Part shown: positions 16,169 through 25,195 of the stretch, piece by piece
How positions within the stretch are numbered: the stretch's first letter is position 1
Layout: each line of letters begins with the position of its first letter
Assembly (NCBI RefSeq): GCF_001650025.1
Contig: NZ_LVVY01000080.1
Span: forward strand, 1-46,699
Source: Devosia elaeis
Lineage (GTDB): Bacteria; Pseudomonadota; Alphaproteobacteria; Rhizobiales; Devosiaceae
Length of the DNA stretch: 46,699 bases
Direction of reading: 5' to 3'
Program-made: the position numbers and the translations under genes
The notes under the pieces: model-generated
Database searches by the model: none
What the model saw: only the letters and a program-made list of their open reading frames with translations
Told to the model about the DNA's origin: nothing

Positions 16169-17119
16169 GTGACCCTTTTCATCCTCCGCCGTCTCCTCAC
16201 CTTCGCCGCCACCCTTTTCGTCGCGGCGCTCATCATTTTCATCCTGCTCGATCTGCTGCCCGGCGATCCCGCCCGCTTCATCCTCGGCATCAATGCCAGC
16301 GAAGCCAGCGTCGCCGCCCTGCGCACGCAGATGGGGCTCGACGCGCCGGCCCATGAGCGCTTTTTCGGCTGGATCGCCGGCATGGTACGGGGCGATTTCG
16401 GCATATCCGCCACCCAGCGCGTCGCCATTGGCGGGCTGATCGCCGAGCGCATGGCCGTCACCCTGCCGCTGACCATGATGGCCATGGTGCTCTCCATGCT
16501 GATCGGCCTGCCGCTGGGCATCGTCGCCGCCATGCGGCGCGGCAAGCCCGCCGATACGGGCCTGATGATCCTCGCCCAGACCGGCATCGCCATTCCCAAT
16601 TTCTGGTTCGGCATGCTGCTCACCCTGGTCTTTGCCGTGGCCTTGCGCTGGCTGCCCACCGGCGGCTTCACCCCCTGGCACGAAAATCCCGGCGCCGCCT
16701 TTCGCGGCCTGATCCTGCCCGGCCTGGCGCTGGCTCTGCCGCAGGCCTCCATTCTCGCCCGCGTCATGCGCACCGCTTTGGTCGACGTCACCGGGCAGGA
16801 TTTCATCCGCACCGCGCGCGCCAAGGGGCTGACCCGGTCGGAAGCCATCTGGCGGCACGGATTGCGCAATGCCTTCCTGCCGGTGCTGACCATCCTGGGC
16901 CTGCAATTCGCCTTCCTCATCGCCGGCACGATCATCGTGGAGAACGTCTTCTACCTGCCCGGCCTGGGCCGGCTGATCTTCACCGCCGTTTCCGAGCGCG
17001 ACCTGACCCTGGTGCGCAGCGCCACCATCGTGCTGGTGCTGGCCGTCACCGCCACCATGTTCATCACCGACCTGCTCTATACCCTGGTCGATCCGCGCCT
17101 GCGGAGACAGAACGCATGA
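16169..17119 (+). CDS. Peptide ABC transporter permease (DppB type)
   Basis: A 316-aa inner-membrane permease. It starts VTLFILRRLLTFAATLFVAALIIFILLDLLPGDPA, the typical DppB/OppB N-terminus, and carries the EAA-loop ARAKGLTRSEAIWRHGLRNAF. I chose GTG 16169 because the DppB signature begins there and the upstream frame is repeat DNA. It has six predicted membrane segments. It overlaps the next permease gene by 4 bp (ATGA, 17116-17119). Confidence 0.9.
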   Translation: MTLFILRRLLTFAATLFVAALIIFILLDLLPGDPARFILGINASEASVAALRTQMGLDAPAHERFFGWIAGMVRGDFGISATQRVAIGGLIAERMAVTLPLTMMAMVLSMLIGLPLGIVAAMRRGKPADTGLMILAQTGIAIPNFWFGMLLTLVFAVALRWLPTGGFTPWHENPGAAFRGLILPGLALALPQASILARVMRTALVDVTGQDFIRTARAKGLTRSEAIWRHGLRNAFLPVLTILGLQFAFLIAGTIIVENVFYLPGLGRLIFTAVSERDLTLVRSATIVLVLAVTATMFITDLLYTLVDPRLRRQNA

Positions 17120-17964
17120 ACTGGCAGCGTCTTCTCCGTCATCCGAGCCTCGTCATCGGCCTGGGCGCCGCGACAGCCTTCGCGCTGCTCGGCCTCATCT
17201 CACTGGTCTGGACGCCCTATCCGATCGAACAGATCGTCGTCGCCCGGCGTTTTCTCGGGCCCGACCCGGCCCATTGGCTGGGCACCGATCATCTGGGCCG
17301 CGACATGCTCTCGCTGGTCATGAGCGGCACGCTGACCAGCTTTCTCGTCGCGTTTTCGGCGCTGGTCATCGGCGTCGGCATCGGCGTGCCCATGGGCCTC
17401 GCCGCGGCCGCATGGGGCGGGGCGGTGGAATGGCTGGTGCTGCGCATTTCCGACGTCACCTTCGCCTTCCCCTCGGTGGTCATCGCCATCCTCATCGCCA
17501 CCCTGGCCGGCCCGGGCGAGCTCAATGCCATCCTGGCCATCGGCATTTTCAACATTCCGGTCTTCGCCCGGGTGGCGCGGGGCGGCGCGCTCGCCGTGGC
17601 CACGCAGGATTATGTCGCCGCGGGGCGCCTGGCGGGCCTGGGCAACGCCGCCATCGCCGCGCGGCACCTCTTGCCCAATATTGCCAGCCTCATCATCGTC
17701 CAGGCCACCATCCAGCTCTCGCTGGGCATTCTCGCCGAAGCCGGCCTGTCCTATATCGGGCTGGGCACCCAGGCCCCGGCCACCAGCCTCGGGCTGATGC
17801 TGCGCGATTCGCAGAGCCTGTTCCTGATCCATCCCTGGCTCGGCATCGTGCCCGGCCTCACCATTGTGCTGATCGTCATCGCGCTCAACATTGCCGGCGA
17901 CGGGCTGCGCGACGCCCTGGATCCACGCCTGCGCCGGGAGGGGCTGAACCATGGCGCTGGTTGA
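17116..17964 (+). CDS. Peptide ABC transporter permease (DppC type)
   Basis: A 282-aa partner permease. HWLGTDHLGRDMLS near residue 55 is the DppC/OppC signature, followed by five or six membrane segments and the loop AGRLAGLGNAAIAARHLLPNI. It overlaps the DppB-type gene by 4 bp and the ATPase gene by 14 bp, so all three are tightly coupled. It forms the heterodimeric channel with the DppB-type subunit. Confidence 0.92.
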   Translation: MNWQRLLRHPSLVIGLGAATAFALLGLISLVWTPYPIEQIVVARRFLGPDPAHWLGTDHLGRDMLSLVMSGTLTSFLVAFSALVIGVGIGVPMGLAAAAWGGAVEWLVLRISDVTFAFPSVVIAILIATLAGPGELNAILAIGIFNIPVFARVARGGALAVATQDYVAAGRLAGLGNAAIAARHLLPNIASLIIVQATIQLSLGILAEAGLSYIGLGTQAPATSLGLMLRDSQSLFLIHPWLGIVPGLTIVLIVIALNIAGDGLRDALDPRLRREGLNHGAG

Positions 17965-19507
17965 GATCGATAAGCTCAATATCAGCTTCGATGGCCGCGC
18001 CGCGGTCTCCGACCTCTCGCTCAGCATCGAGAAGGGCGAAAGCTTCGGCATTATCGGGGAGAGCGGCTCGGGCAAGTCGCTGACGGCCCTGGCCATTGCC
18101 GGCCTCCTGCCCGACAATGCGAAAGTCTCGGGCAGCATCCGCTTCGAGGGCGCCCCCCTGCCCGGCGACGAACGCGCCATGGCGCGGCTGCGCGGTCGGC
18201 ATTTCGGCATGGTGTTCCAGGAGCCGATGACGGCGCTCAATCCGCTGATGAAAATCGGCGAGCAGATCGGGGAGGCCGCCGAGCTGTCGCAGAGCGGCGC
18301 CGATATTGCGTCCCTCATCGCCGAAGTTGGCCTGTTACCCGACCATGCCGGGCGCTTTCCGCATCAATTGTCCGGCGGCCAGCGGCAGCGCGCCATGATC
18401 GCCATGGCCCTGGCCAGCGCGCCTGACCTGCTGATTGCCGACGAGCCGACCTCGGCGCTCGATACCATCACCCAGGCCCTGGTGCTCGATCTCATCGCCG
18501 AGATCTGCGCCCGGCGCGGCATGACGCTGCTCTTCATCAGCCACGACATGCGAGCCGTGGCCGCGCTCTGCACCCGCATCGGGGTGATGCGCACCGGCCA
18601 ATTGGTGGAGACGGGCGAAACCCAGGCCGTGCTGCGGGCGCCCAAAGCCGAGTATACGCGCAAGCTGGTGGCCGCCAGCCGCATGGAGCGGCGCGCCACC
18701 GACCGCTTGCATGGCGACCCATTGCTGGAGGTCGAGCAGGTCAGCCGCGAGTATGGCCAGGGCGGATTCTGGCCCTGGGGCCGCACGACGCTGCGCGCCG
18801 TCGACAAGGTCAGCTTGACCATCGCCCAGGGCGAATGCGTGGCCTTGGTGGGCCCCTCCGGTTGCGGCAAGACCACCCTGGCGCGGATGATCGTGGGGCT
18901 GGACAATGTAAGCGCGGGCCAGATGCGACTCGATGGCCAGGCCTATCGCGGCCGCGACCTGCCACCCTTGCTGCGCGCCGGTCTGTCGCTGGTGTTCCAG
19001 GACCCGTTCAGCAGTTTCGATCCGGGCATGACGATCGGCCAGTCGCTGGCCGAGCCGCTGCACCTGCTCGGAAACCTGTCGTCGGCCGAACGCGCAACCC
19101 GGCTGCACGACGCCATAATGTCGGTCGGTCTCGACCCGGCCATGCTCGACCGCTATCCGCATGAATTTTCCGGCGGCCAGCGCCAGCGCCTGGCCATAGC
19201 GCGGGCCATGGTCACCCGCCCGCGCCTCGTCGTGCTGGACGAACCGGTCTCGGCGCTCGATGTCTCGGTGCGGGGCGAGGTGCTGAACCTGCTCGCCCGG
19301 CTGCAGGCCGAACACGGCCTCACCTTCCTCATCATCAGCCACGACCTCGACATGGTGGCGGCAATGGCCGACAGGGTGCTGGTGATGGAGGCTGGCCGCA
19401 TCGTGGAAGAAGGCAAGCCCGCGGACCTGTTCGCACACCCGCAACACGCGCTGACCAAGGCACTGATGGCGGCACAATTGCCGGATATCACGGAGACCTC
19501 ATGGTGA
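17951..19507 (+). CDS. Peptide ABC transporter ATP-binding protein, DppD-DppF fusion
   Basis: A 518-aa protein with two complete nucleotide-binding domains in one chain. The first has GESGSGKSLT, LSGGQRQRAMIAMAL and LIADEPTSALD; the second has GPSGCGKTTL, FSGGQRQRLAIARAM and VVLDEPVSALD. It energises the DppB/C pair. It is at the short end for DppDF fusions because the C-terminal oligopeptide-binding tail of the second half is brief. The last codons (T-S-W-stop) and the stop itself lie inside a 91-bp palindromic repeat, suggesting that the repeat replaced the native C-terminus. Confidence 0.93.
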   Translation: MALVEIDKLNISFDGRAAVSDLSLSIEKGESFGIIGESGSGKSLTALAIAGLLPDNAKVSGSIRFEGAPLPGDERAMARLRGRHFGMVFQEPMTALNPLMKIGEQIGEAAELSQSGADIASLIAEVGLLPDHAGRFPHQLSGGQRQRAMIAMALASAPDLLIADEPTSALDTITQALVLDLIAEICARRGMTLLFISHDMRAVAALCTRIGVMRTGQLVETGETQAVLRAPKAEYTRKLVAASRMERRATDRLHGDPLLEVEQVSREYGQGGFWPWGRTTLRAVDKVSLTIAQGECVALVGPSGCGKTTLARMIVGLDNVSAGQMRLDGQAYRGRDLPPLLRAGLSLVFQDPFSSFDPGMTIGQSLAEPLHLLGNLSSAERATRLHDAIMSVGLDPAMLDRYPHEFSGGQRQRLAIARAMVTRPRLVVLDEPVSALDVSVRGEVLNLLARLQAEHGLTFLIISHDLDMVAAMADRVLVMEAGRIVEEGKPADLFAHPQHALTKALMAAQLPDITETSW

Positions 19508-19585
19508 GCCTGTCGAACCACGAGGTCGGTCAAACCGAAAGCCCAGTGCCACGACCTCGCCCTTCGACAGGCTCAGGATGAGGTC
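19495..19585. repeat. 91-bp palindromic repeat, copy A
   Basis: Outer arms GACCTCATGGTGAGCCTGTC and its mirror GACAGGCTCAGGATGAGGTC enclose a variable centre with AGTGCCA. Copy B at 33330-33420 has the same length in the opposite orientation and matches outside the centre. The left arm supplies the stop codon of the ATPase gene. Confidence 0.9.
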
Positions 19586-19592
19586 TACTGCG

Positions 19593-20327
19593 CTAACCCC
19601 GCCCGAATACCAGCACCGTTTCCACATTCCCGTCGCCGCCGGCAATTGGCGACACCAGCTTGTCCCTCAGCGTAAACCCCGCGCTTTCCACGAATTCCAC
19701 CACCATCGCCATGGCGCGCGCGCTGGCCGCGATATCCGTCACGATTCCGCCCTTGCCGACGAAATCGCGGCCGACCTCGAATTGCGGCTTGAACAGGATC
19801 ACCGCGTCCGCGGCCGGGCCGCACAGGGCCAGGGGCGCGGCGAGCACCTTGGTCACCGAGACGAAACTGATATCGGACACCAGGAGGTCAATGGGTTCAG
19901 GAATGATCCCGCGATCCAGTTCCCGCGCATTCTGCCCCTCGAGGCTCACGACCCGCGCATCGTCGCGCAGGCTCGGATGCAATTGGTCATGTCCTACATC
20001 GACGGCATAGACCCGCGCCGCGCCGCGCTCCAGCAGCACCTGGGTGAAGCCACCGGTGGAGGACCCCACATCGAGGCAGGTCTTGCCGGAAACAGCGATC
20101 CTGCCGGCATCGAGCCCGGCCAACAGTTTCAGCGCCGCCCGGGAGACATAGGCAGATGCCGGGTCGTTCAGCGTCAGCACGTCTTCCGGCGCCACCATCT
20201 GGTTGGGCTTTTTCGCCGGCTCGCCATTGACCTCGACGGTCCCGCGCAGGATGGCGTCGCGGGCGCGGGCCCGGCTGGGGAGCAGGCCGCGCTGTTCCAG
20301 CGCCAGGTCGAGCCTGATCCGGCTCAA
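19593..20327 (-). CDS. tlyA: TlyA-family rRNA 2'-O-methyltransferase
   Basis: A 244-aa protein with an N-terminal S4 RNA-binding domain (RLDLALEQRGLLPSRARARDAI) and an FtsJ-like methyltransferase domain: SAM motif LDVGSSTGGFTQ, then VSDISFVSV and FKPQFE. TlyA enzymes 2'-O-methylate cytidines in 16S and 23S rRNA in some bacteria. The start is a TTG overlapping the SCO gene stop (TTGA, 20324-20327), so translation is probably coupled to SCO. The only oddity is this coupling of an rRNA enzyme with a copper chaperone. Confidence 0.92.
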   Translation of the reverse strand: MSRIRLDLALEQRGLLPSRARARDAILRGTVEVNGEPAKKPNQMVAPEDVLTLNDPASAYVSRAALKLLAGLDAGRIAVSGKTCLDVGSSTGGFTQVLLERGAARVYAVDVGHDQLHPSLRDDARVVSLEGQNARELDRGIIPEPIDLLVSDISFVSVTKVLAAPLALCGPAADAVILFKPQFEVGRDFVGKGGIVTDIAASARAMAMVVEFVESAGFTLRDKLVSPIAGGDGNVETVLVFGRG

Positions 20328-20923
20328 CGCCGAACCAGCCGCTCGATCTTGGCGCGCGCGGTATCGCTGGCTTCCTCATACGCGATGGTGCCCTCGAAAC
20401 TGCCGTCCGCGTTGATGAGGAAGGTGAGCGCGGTGTGGTTGACGAGGTAGAATTCGCTGTCCACGTCGCCCGACTTTTCCGAGAACACGCCGAAAGCCGC
20501 CTTGACCCTTTCGGTTTCGGCCGCGTCGCCGACCAGGCCGATAATGGTCGGATCGAAGCCTTCCACATAGGTCTTGACCATGTCCAGCGTGTCCCGCTCG
20601 GGATCGACGGTGACGAAGATGATCCGGAGGTCATCGGCGCTCAGGCCCAATTGTTCGCGCAGGGCCGTGGTTTCGGCCAGCGTCGTCGGGCAGACATCGG
20701 GGCAGAAGGTGAAGCCGAAAAAGATGAGGCTGGGCGTGCCGCGCAGATCGTTCTGCGTGAAGGTGCCGCCCTTGGTCGAAGCCAGGGCGAATTCCTGGCC
20801 GGTCAGGCCCAGGGGCCGCTGCGGCGGCTTGAACAGGTAAAGCGCCGTGGCCCCGATGGCCGCCACGGCCACCAGCACCCAGAGCACGATACGAAAATTG
20901 CGCAGGGGCTTATTGGTTGTCAT
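20324..20923 (-). CDS. SCO1/SenC-family copper chaperone
   Basis: A 199-aa membrane-anchored thioredoxin-fold protein with one N-terminal transmembrane segment (IVLWVLVAVAAIGATALYLF) and the copper-binding motif CPDVCP near residue 79, with the distal His in LVNHTALTF. SCO proteins deliver copper to, or reduce, the CuA site of cytochrome c oxidase on the periplasmic side. It is the first gene of a two-gene unit with tlyA. Confidence 0.92.
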   Translation of the reverse strand: MTTNKPLRNFRIVLWVLVAVAAIGATALYLFKPPQRPLGLTGQEFALASTKGGTFTQNDLRGTPSLIFFGFTFCPDVCPTTLAETTALREQLGLSADDLRIIFVTVDPERDTLDMVKTYVEGFDPTIIGLVGDAAETERVKAAFGVFSEKSGDVDSEFYLVNHTALTFLINADGSFEGTIAYEEASDTARAKIERLVRR

Positions 20924-20953
20924 CTCAAATGCCTCACCGAATTATCCGCCCAT

Positions 20954-21027
20954 CGTCATTGCCCGACTTGTTCGGGCAATCCAGTCCAGCGGCGAGATGG
21001 ATCACCGGGACAAGCCCGGCGATGACG
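20954..21027. repeat. 74-bp palindromic repeat (CGTCATtGCCCG type)
   Basis: CGTCATTGCCCGACTTGT at the left is mirrored imperfectly by ACAAGCCCGGCGATGACG at the right. It fills most of the gap between the SCO and xseB genes. This type is common between genes in Rhizobiales. Confidence 0.8.
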
Positions 21028-21097
21028 GGGCCGAGCGCTAAGCTCTTGTCGCGTGGACCGGCCACAATCGGCAACAGGCAGATTGCCGCGCCCGGAC

Positions 21098-21343
21098 CTA
21101 TTGCGCGTCGAGCGGTTCGGTGCCGGTCGCCTTGCCATCACGGCTCAAAGTGATCTTCTCGATCCGCGCTTCGGCGGTCTTGAGCAGGGTTTCGCAATGG
21201 GCCTTGAGGGCTTCGCCGCGCTCATAGATGGCGATGGATTCGGCCAGGGGCGCGCGACCGCTTTCAAGCTTCTGCACGATCTGCTCGAGCTGCTCCAGCG
21301 CCGCCTCGAAGCTCAGCGATTTGACGTCTTCATTCTCGGCCAT
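21098..21343 (-). CDS. xseB: Exodeoxyribonuclease VII small subunit
   Basis: An 81-aa protein with the XseB pattern [36 protein letters not shown], a helical hairpin that associates with XseA. The complex degrades single-stranded DNA from both ends. The ATG has GGAG five bases upstream and lies 15 bp after the deacetylase-family gene, forming an operon. xseA is not in the window. Confidence 0.95.
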   Translation of the reverse strand: MAENEDVKSLSFEAALEQLEQIVQKLESGRAPLAESIAIYERGEALKAHCETLLKTAEARIEKITLSRDGKATGTEPLDAQ

Positions 21344-21358
21344 CGATGCTCCGCGCGT

Positions 21359-22297
21359 TCAAAAATTGTCTCGGCCTTGCAGCAGCGTCGTCACGTGTCG
21401 GCTGACGCCACCAGCCAAGCCTTCAAGGTCATAACCACCTTCGAGCAGCGACACAATGCGGTTGGCGCAGCGCCGCTCCGCCACGTCCATCAACTGCGCG
21501 GTAAGCCAGGCATAGTCCTCGTCCACCCATTCCAGTTGCGCCAGCGGATCGAGCCGATGGGCATCGAAGCCCGCCGAAATCAGCAGCAGGTCGGGCGCGA
21601 AATCCTCCAGTGCCGGCAGGATGAGGTCGGTATAGGCCTCGCGCATCGCCACCCCACCCGAGCCTTCGCGCAGCGCCGCATTGACGATATTGCCGACGCC
21701 TTTCTCGTTCGGATGCCCGGTGCCGGGATAAAGCGGCATCTGGTGGCTGGAGGCGTAGAAGACCGATGGGTCGTCCTTGAAGATATCCTGGGTGCCATTG
21801 CCGTGATGCACGTCGAAATCGACGATGGCCACGCGGTCGGCCCCATATTTCCGCTGCGCCTCGCGCGCGGTGATGGCGATCGTATTGATCAGGCAGAAGC
21901 CCATCGGATTGGCGATTTCGGCATGATGGCCAGGGGGGCGGATGGCGCAGAAGGCATTGTCGGCCTCGCCCAGCAGCACCGCGTCGAGCGCCGCCAGTGC
22001 CCCGCCCAGCCCGGTGGCGATGGTGTCCAGCGAGCCGTCGGAAATGAAGGTGTCACTATCGAGCTGCCCGATGCCCTCGGCCGGCCGCGCCGAACGCAGG
22101 CGGCTGAGATAGTCCGCGTCATGCACCAGCTCGGCCAGCATGAGATCGCCATAGGGCGCATTGCGCCGCAGCAGCGCGCCGAACGCGTCGCCCGCCAGGA
22201 CCTGGTCGACCGCGCGAATCCGGTCGGCCCGCTCGGGATGGCCGGGCGGGGTCCGATGGTCGGCGAAGTTGGGCTGGCTGACCAGCAATGTCGTCAC
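21359..22297 (-). CDS. Histone deacetylase family hydrolase
   Basis: A 312-aa zinc hydrolase of the arginase/deacetylase fold (HDAC, acetoin utilisation AcuC and acetylpolyamine amidohydrolases). It keeps PPGHPERADR, RPPGHHA and the zinc-site segment DFDVHHGNGTQDIF. I chose GTG 22297 (M-T-T-L-L-V-S) because GGAG lies seven bases upstream and the family begins here; ATG 22321 is the alternative. The substrate in bacteria may be an acetylated polyamine or a protein lysine. It pairs with xseB, as seen in many alphaproteobacteria. Confidence 0.9.
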   Translation of the reverse strand: MTTLLVSQPNFADHRTPPGHPERADRIRAVDQVLAGDAFGALLRRNAPYGDLMLAELVHDADYLSRLRSARPAEGIGQLDSDTFISDGSLDTIATGLGGALAALDAVLLGEADNAFCAIRPPGHHAEIANPMGFCLINTIAITAREAQRKYGADRVAIVDFDVHHGNGTQDIFKDDPSVFYASSHQMPLYPGTGHPNEKGVGNIVNAALREGSGGVAMREAYTDLILPALEDFAPDLLLISAGFDAHRLDPLAQLEWVDEDYAWLTAQLMDVAERRCANRIVSLLEGGYDLEGLAGGVSRHVTTLLQGRDNF

Positions 22298-22361
22298 AGG
22301 CGCTCTCCGCGGATCGAGCATCCGTCTTGACGCGGGCCGGGCCTGTTGTCAAACCACCGCC

Positions 22362-23312
22362 ATGACCACGCCCGACCCCCAGGACATCGCCGATGCCGCC
22401 GCCCTGCTGCGGGCCGGCCGGCTCGTCGCCTTTCCCACCGAGACCGTCTATGGGCTGGGCGCCGATGCCAAAAATGCCGATGCGGTGCTCTCCATCTACG
22501 AGACCAAGGGCCGCCCGCGCTTCAATCCGCTGATCGTGCATGTCCCCGATCTGGCCGCTGCCGAACAGCTTGCCCTTTTTTCGCCCCTGGCGCGCAAACT
22601 GGCCGAAACCTTCTGGCCCGGCCCGCTCAGCCTGGTCCTGCCGCTCAGGCCGGGTCATGGCCTGGCCGATATCACCACGGCCGGGCTCGACAGCGTCGCC
22701 CTGCGCGTACCCGACCACCCTCTGGCCCTGGCCCTGCTGCGCGCCACCGAGAGACCCTTGGCCGCTCCCTCCGCCAATCCCTCGGGCCGGCTGTCGCCGA
22801 CACGGGCGGAACAGGTGCGGCGCGGCTTTGCCGGCGCGGTGCCGGTGCTCGATGGCGGGCCGTGCAAGGCCGGCGTCGAATCCACCATTCTGACCGTGGA
22901 CGGCGAAAAACTGGTGCAATTGCGCGCCGGCGCCCTGTCGCGCGCGGAGATCGAACGGGCCATGGGCCTTCCGGTCGAGCAGGCCGCCAAGGGCGCGGCC
23001 ATTGCCGCCCCCGGCATGCTGCTCAGCCATTATGCGCCCAATGCCGGCCTGCGGCTCGATACCGAACCGCGCCCCGGCGAAGCCTGGCTCGCCTTCGGCC
23101 CTGCCGCGCCCTTCGACGGGATCACGCGCAACCTCTCGGAAAGCGGGGACCTCCACGAAGCGGCGCGCAATCTCTTCGCCATGCTGCACGAGCTGGACGC
23201 GGCAGGCGTGACGACGATCGCGGTGTCCCCGATTCCGGAAACGGGGCTAGGCGAGGCGATCAACGACCGGCTAAACCGGGCCGCCGCGCCGCGGGATTTC
23301 AATCCTCAGTAG
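22362..23312 (+). CDS. L-threonylcarbamoyladenylate synthase (long-form Sua5)
   Basis: A 316-aa YrdC/Sua5-family enzyme making threonylcarbamoyl-AMP for the t6A37 modification of ANN-decoding tRNAs. The YrdC domain (about 1-200) shows PTETVYGLGADA, KGRPRFNPLIVH and SANPSGRLSPT; the C-terminal extension (about 200-316), opening with the PGMLLSHYAPN segment, is the Sua5 domain. The ATG at 22362 is chosen because upstream codons are antisense to the divergent deacetylase gene. Confidence 0.94.
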   Translation: MTTPDPQDIADAAALLRAGRLVAFPTETVYGLGADAKNADAVLSIYETKGRPRFNPLIVHVPDLAAAEQLALFSPLARKLAETFWPGPLSLVLPLRPGHGLADITTAGLDSVALRVPDHPLALALLRATERPLAAPSANPSGRLSPTRAEQVRRGFAGAVPVLDGGPCKAGVESTILTVDGEKLVQLRAGALSRAEIERAMGLPVEQAAKGAAIAAPGMLLSHYAPNAGLRLDTEPRPGEAWLAFGPAAPFDGITRNLSESGDLHEAARNLFAMLHELDAAGVTTIAVSPIPETGLGEAINDRLNRAAAPRDFNPQ

Positions 23313-23356
23313 ACCTCATCTTCGGAGATGGCTGGTACAGCAAGCTCGGCCCTTGC

Positions 23357-23440
23357 GCCTCCCTCCTCCTTGAGGGGAGGGATTGAGGGTGGGGGTCCAT
23401 CAGTGATCCACAAACCACCCCCACCCCGGGGGAGGGGGGC
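23357..23440. repeat. GC-rich palindromic repeats between convergent genes
   Basis: CCTCCTTGAGGGGAGGG with a following GTGGGGGT tail and, 30 bp on, an inverted CACCCCCACCCCGGGGGAGG. It belongs to the family described at 38240-38828 and lies between the Sua5 and DnaJ-type genes, which converge. Confidence 0.75.
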
Positions 23441-23505
23441 GAAGGAGCCGCCAGATTATGAGCGCGTGGCGTGCAAATTAGCCACGCCCTATCCTGCCCC
23501 CGCCC

Positions 23506-24453
23506 TTAATCCCGCACCTTGTACGGCTTCTGGTCGCGCATGAAGCGCGCCAGGGCTTCGAGATCGGCATCCCCGCCCGGCGGCAGGACCACGCGGATAT
23601 TCACGTAAAGGTCGCCATCGCCATAAAGCCCCTTGCCCTTGAGGCGCAGGGCCTTGGACGTATCGACCCCGGGCGGCAGGTTGAGCTCCACCGGGCCATC
23701 CAGCGTCGGCACGCGCACCTTGGCGCCCAGCACGGCCTCATACAGCGTCACCGCCACATCGGTGCGGATGTCCTGGCCATCGCGGCGGAACGCCTTCGAC
23801 TTCTCGAACCGCACCGTCACCAGCGCGTCGCCGGGTTCGCCGAAGGGGCTGGGCGTGCCCTGGCCCTTGAGCCGGATCTGCTGGCCTTCCTCGACCTTGT
23901 CGGGCAGCTTGACGTTCAGCACCTTGCCGGTCGGCATGCGCACCGGCACCGAGGCAGCCTTGTGCGCATCCTCCAGCGACACCGCGATATTGACCACGAT
24001 ATCGTCGCCCTTGGCCATGCGCGCGCCGCCGGCCCCGCCCGCCGCGCCGGCAAAGGGGTCCCATTGGGCGCCGCCGGCCGTGCGGGCGCCGCCGCGCGGC
24101 TGGCCGCCGAAACCGCTCATGAATTCCTTGAGGATGTCCTCGGCCGAAAAGCCGCCCGCGCCGCCGGCACCGGGCCGCGCGCCACCCCTGGCCCCGCCGA
24201 ACCCGCCATTGCCGAAACCGGCAAAGCGCGGATTGCCCTCGGCGTCGATTTCGCCACGGTCGAACTGCGCCCGCTTTTCCTTGTCGTTGAGCAGGTCATA
24301 GGCATGGGTGGCCTCGGCGAACTTGCCATGGGCCGAGGCATCGTCAGGGTTCTGGTCGGGATGGTATTTCTTGGCCAGCTTGCGATAGGCGGACTTGATG
24401 TCCTTCTCGCTTGCGGACCGCGACACCCCGAGTACGGTGTAAGGATCGCGCAT
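23506..24453 (-). CDS. DnaJ/CbpA-type J-domain co-chaperone
   Basis: A 315-aa class-B Hsp40. The J domain occupies residues 1-70 with the HPD motif in KKYHPDQNP; a long Gly/Phe/Ala-rich linker follows (about 75-150, FGNGGFGGARGGARPG), then two C-terminal substrate-binding beta domains (DnaJ_C). The zinc-finger CxxCxGxG repeats of DnaJ itself are absent. It stimulates DnaK ATPase and delivers substrates. It is divergent from pdxH, with 112 bp between the starts. Confidence 0.93.
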   Translation of the reverse strand: MRDPYTVLGVSRSASEKDIKSAYRKLAKKYHPDQNPDDASAHGKFAEATHAYDLLNDKEKRAQFDRGEIDAEGNPRFAGFGNGGFGGARGGARPGAGGAGGFSAEDILKEFMSGFGGQPRGGARTAGGAQWDPFAGAAGGAGGARMAKGDDIVVNIAVSLEDAHKAASVPVRMPTGKVLNVKLPDKVEEGQQIRLKGQGTPSPFGEPGDALVTVRFEKSKAFRRDGQDIRTDVAVTLYEAVLGAKVRVPTLDGPVELNLPPGVDTSKALRLKGKGLYGDGDLYVNIRVVLPPGGDADLEALARFMRDQKPYKVRD

Positions 24454-24565
24454 TTAGGTCCAATCTTTGCGGTGGGGCATTGTTCGCCCTGTCATCTGGG
24501 TCCTATATGGCCACGCCCCCTGGCCTTGTCCAGTTTGCCGGAAGACTAGTCGCAGGAATTCTCCG

Positions 24566-25195
24566 ATGCTGCAAACCCTGACCGAGCGCCTGTTCGACGA
24601 CGGCGACCGCACCGATCTCGATCCCTTTGCCCTGTTCGAGGAATGGTTCGCCCTGGCCCAGGAGGCCGAGCCCAACGATCCCCACGCCATGGCCCTGGCG
24701 ACTTTGGACGAAAACGGCCTGCCCGACGTGCGCATGGTGCTGCTCAACCGTCGCGATACCAGGGGCTTCTGCTTCTTCACCAATTTCGAGAGCGAGAAGG
24801 GCCGGCAATTGCTGGCCAATCCGCAGGCCGCCATGGTCATGCATTGGAAGAGCCTGCGCCGCCAGGTGCGCATGCGCGGCCCGGTGGAGCGCGTCACCGA
24901 GGCCGAGGCCGATGAATATTTCGCCAGCCGCGCCAAGGGCAGCCGCATCGCCTCAGCCACGTCCAGGCAGTCGCGCCCGCTGGCCAGCCGCCAGCAGATG
25001 ATGGACGAGGTCGCCGCGCTCACCGCCATGATCGGCGATGGCGACATGCCCCGCCCCGCGCATTGGTCCGGCTTCCGCATCGTGCCGGTCAGCATGGAAT
25101 TCTGGAAAGACGGCGAATTCCGCCTGCATGACCGGGTGCGGTTCACGCGGGATGGCGTGGACGCGCCATGGAGCAGTACGCGTCTTTATCCGTAG
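24566..25195 (+). CDS. pdxH: Pyridoxamine 5'-phosphate oxidase
   Basis: A 209-aa FMN enzyme that oxidises pyridoxine/pyridoxamine 5'-phosphate to PLP. Landmarks: PNAMALATLDENGLPDVRMVLL-type FMN-binding start, GFCFFTNFESEKGRQL, and the C-terminal signature WKDGEFRLHDRVRFTR. ATG 24566 with AGGA eight bases upstream gives the family's usual length; the longer frame from 24467 overlaps the divergent promoter region. Confidence 0.95.
   Translation: MLQTLTERLFDDGDRTDLDPFALFEEWFALAQEAEPNDPHAMALATLDENGLPDVRMVLLNRRDTRGFCFFTNFESEKGRQLLANPQAAMVMHWKSLRRQVRMRGPVERVTEAEADEYFASRAKGSRIASATSRQSRPLASRQQMMDEVAALTAMIGDGDMPRPAHWSGFRIVPVSMEFWKDGEFRLHDRVRFTRDGVDAPWSSTRLYP

Noticed and set aside
14573..16906. A 777-codon open frame on the minus strand
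   Set aside because: It is antisense to the peptide-binding protein and permease genes, both with signature motifs. Long antisense frames are expected at this GC content, and the product is a low-complexity mix of Gly, Arg, Asp, Gln and His.
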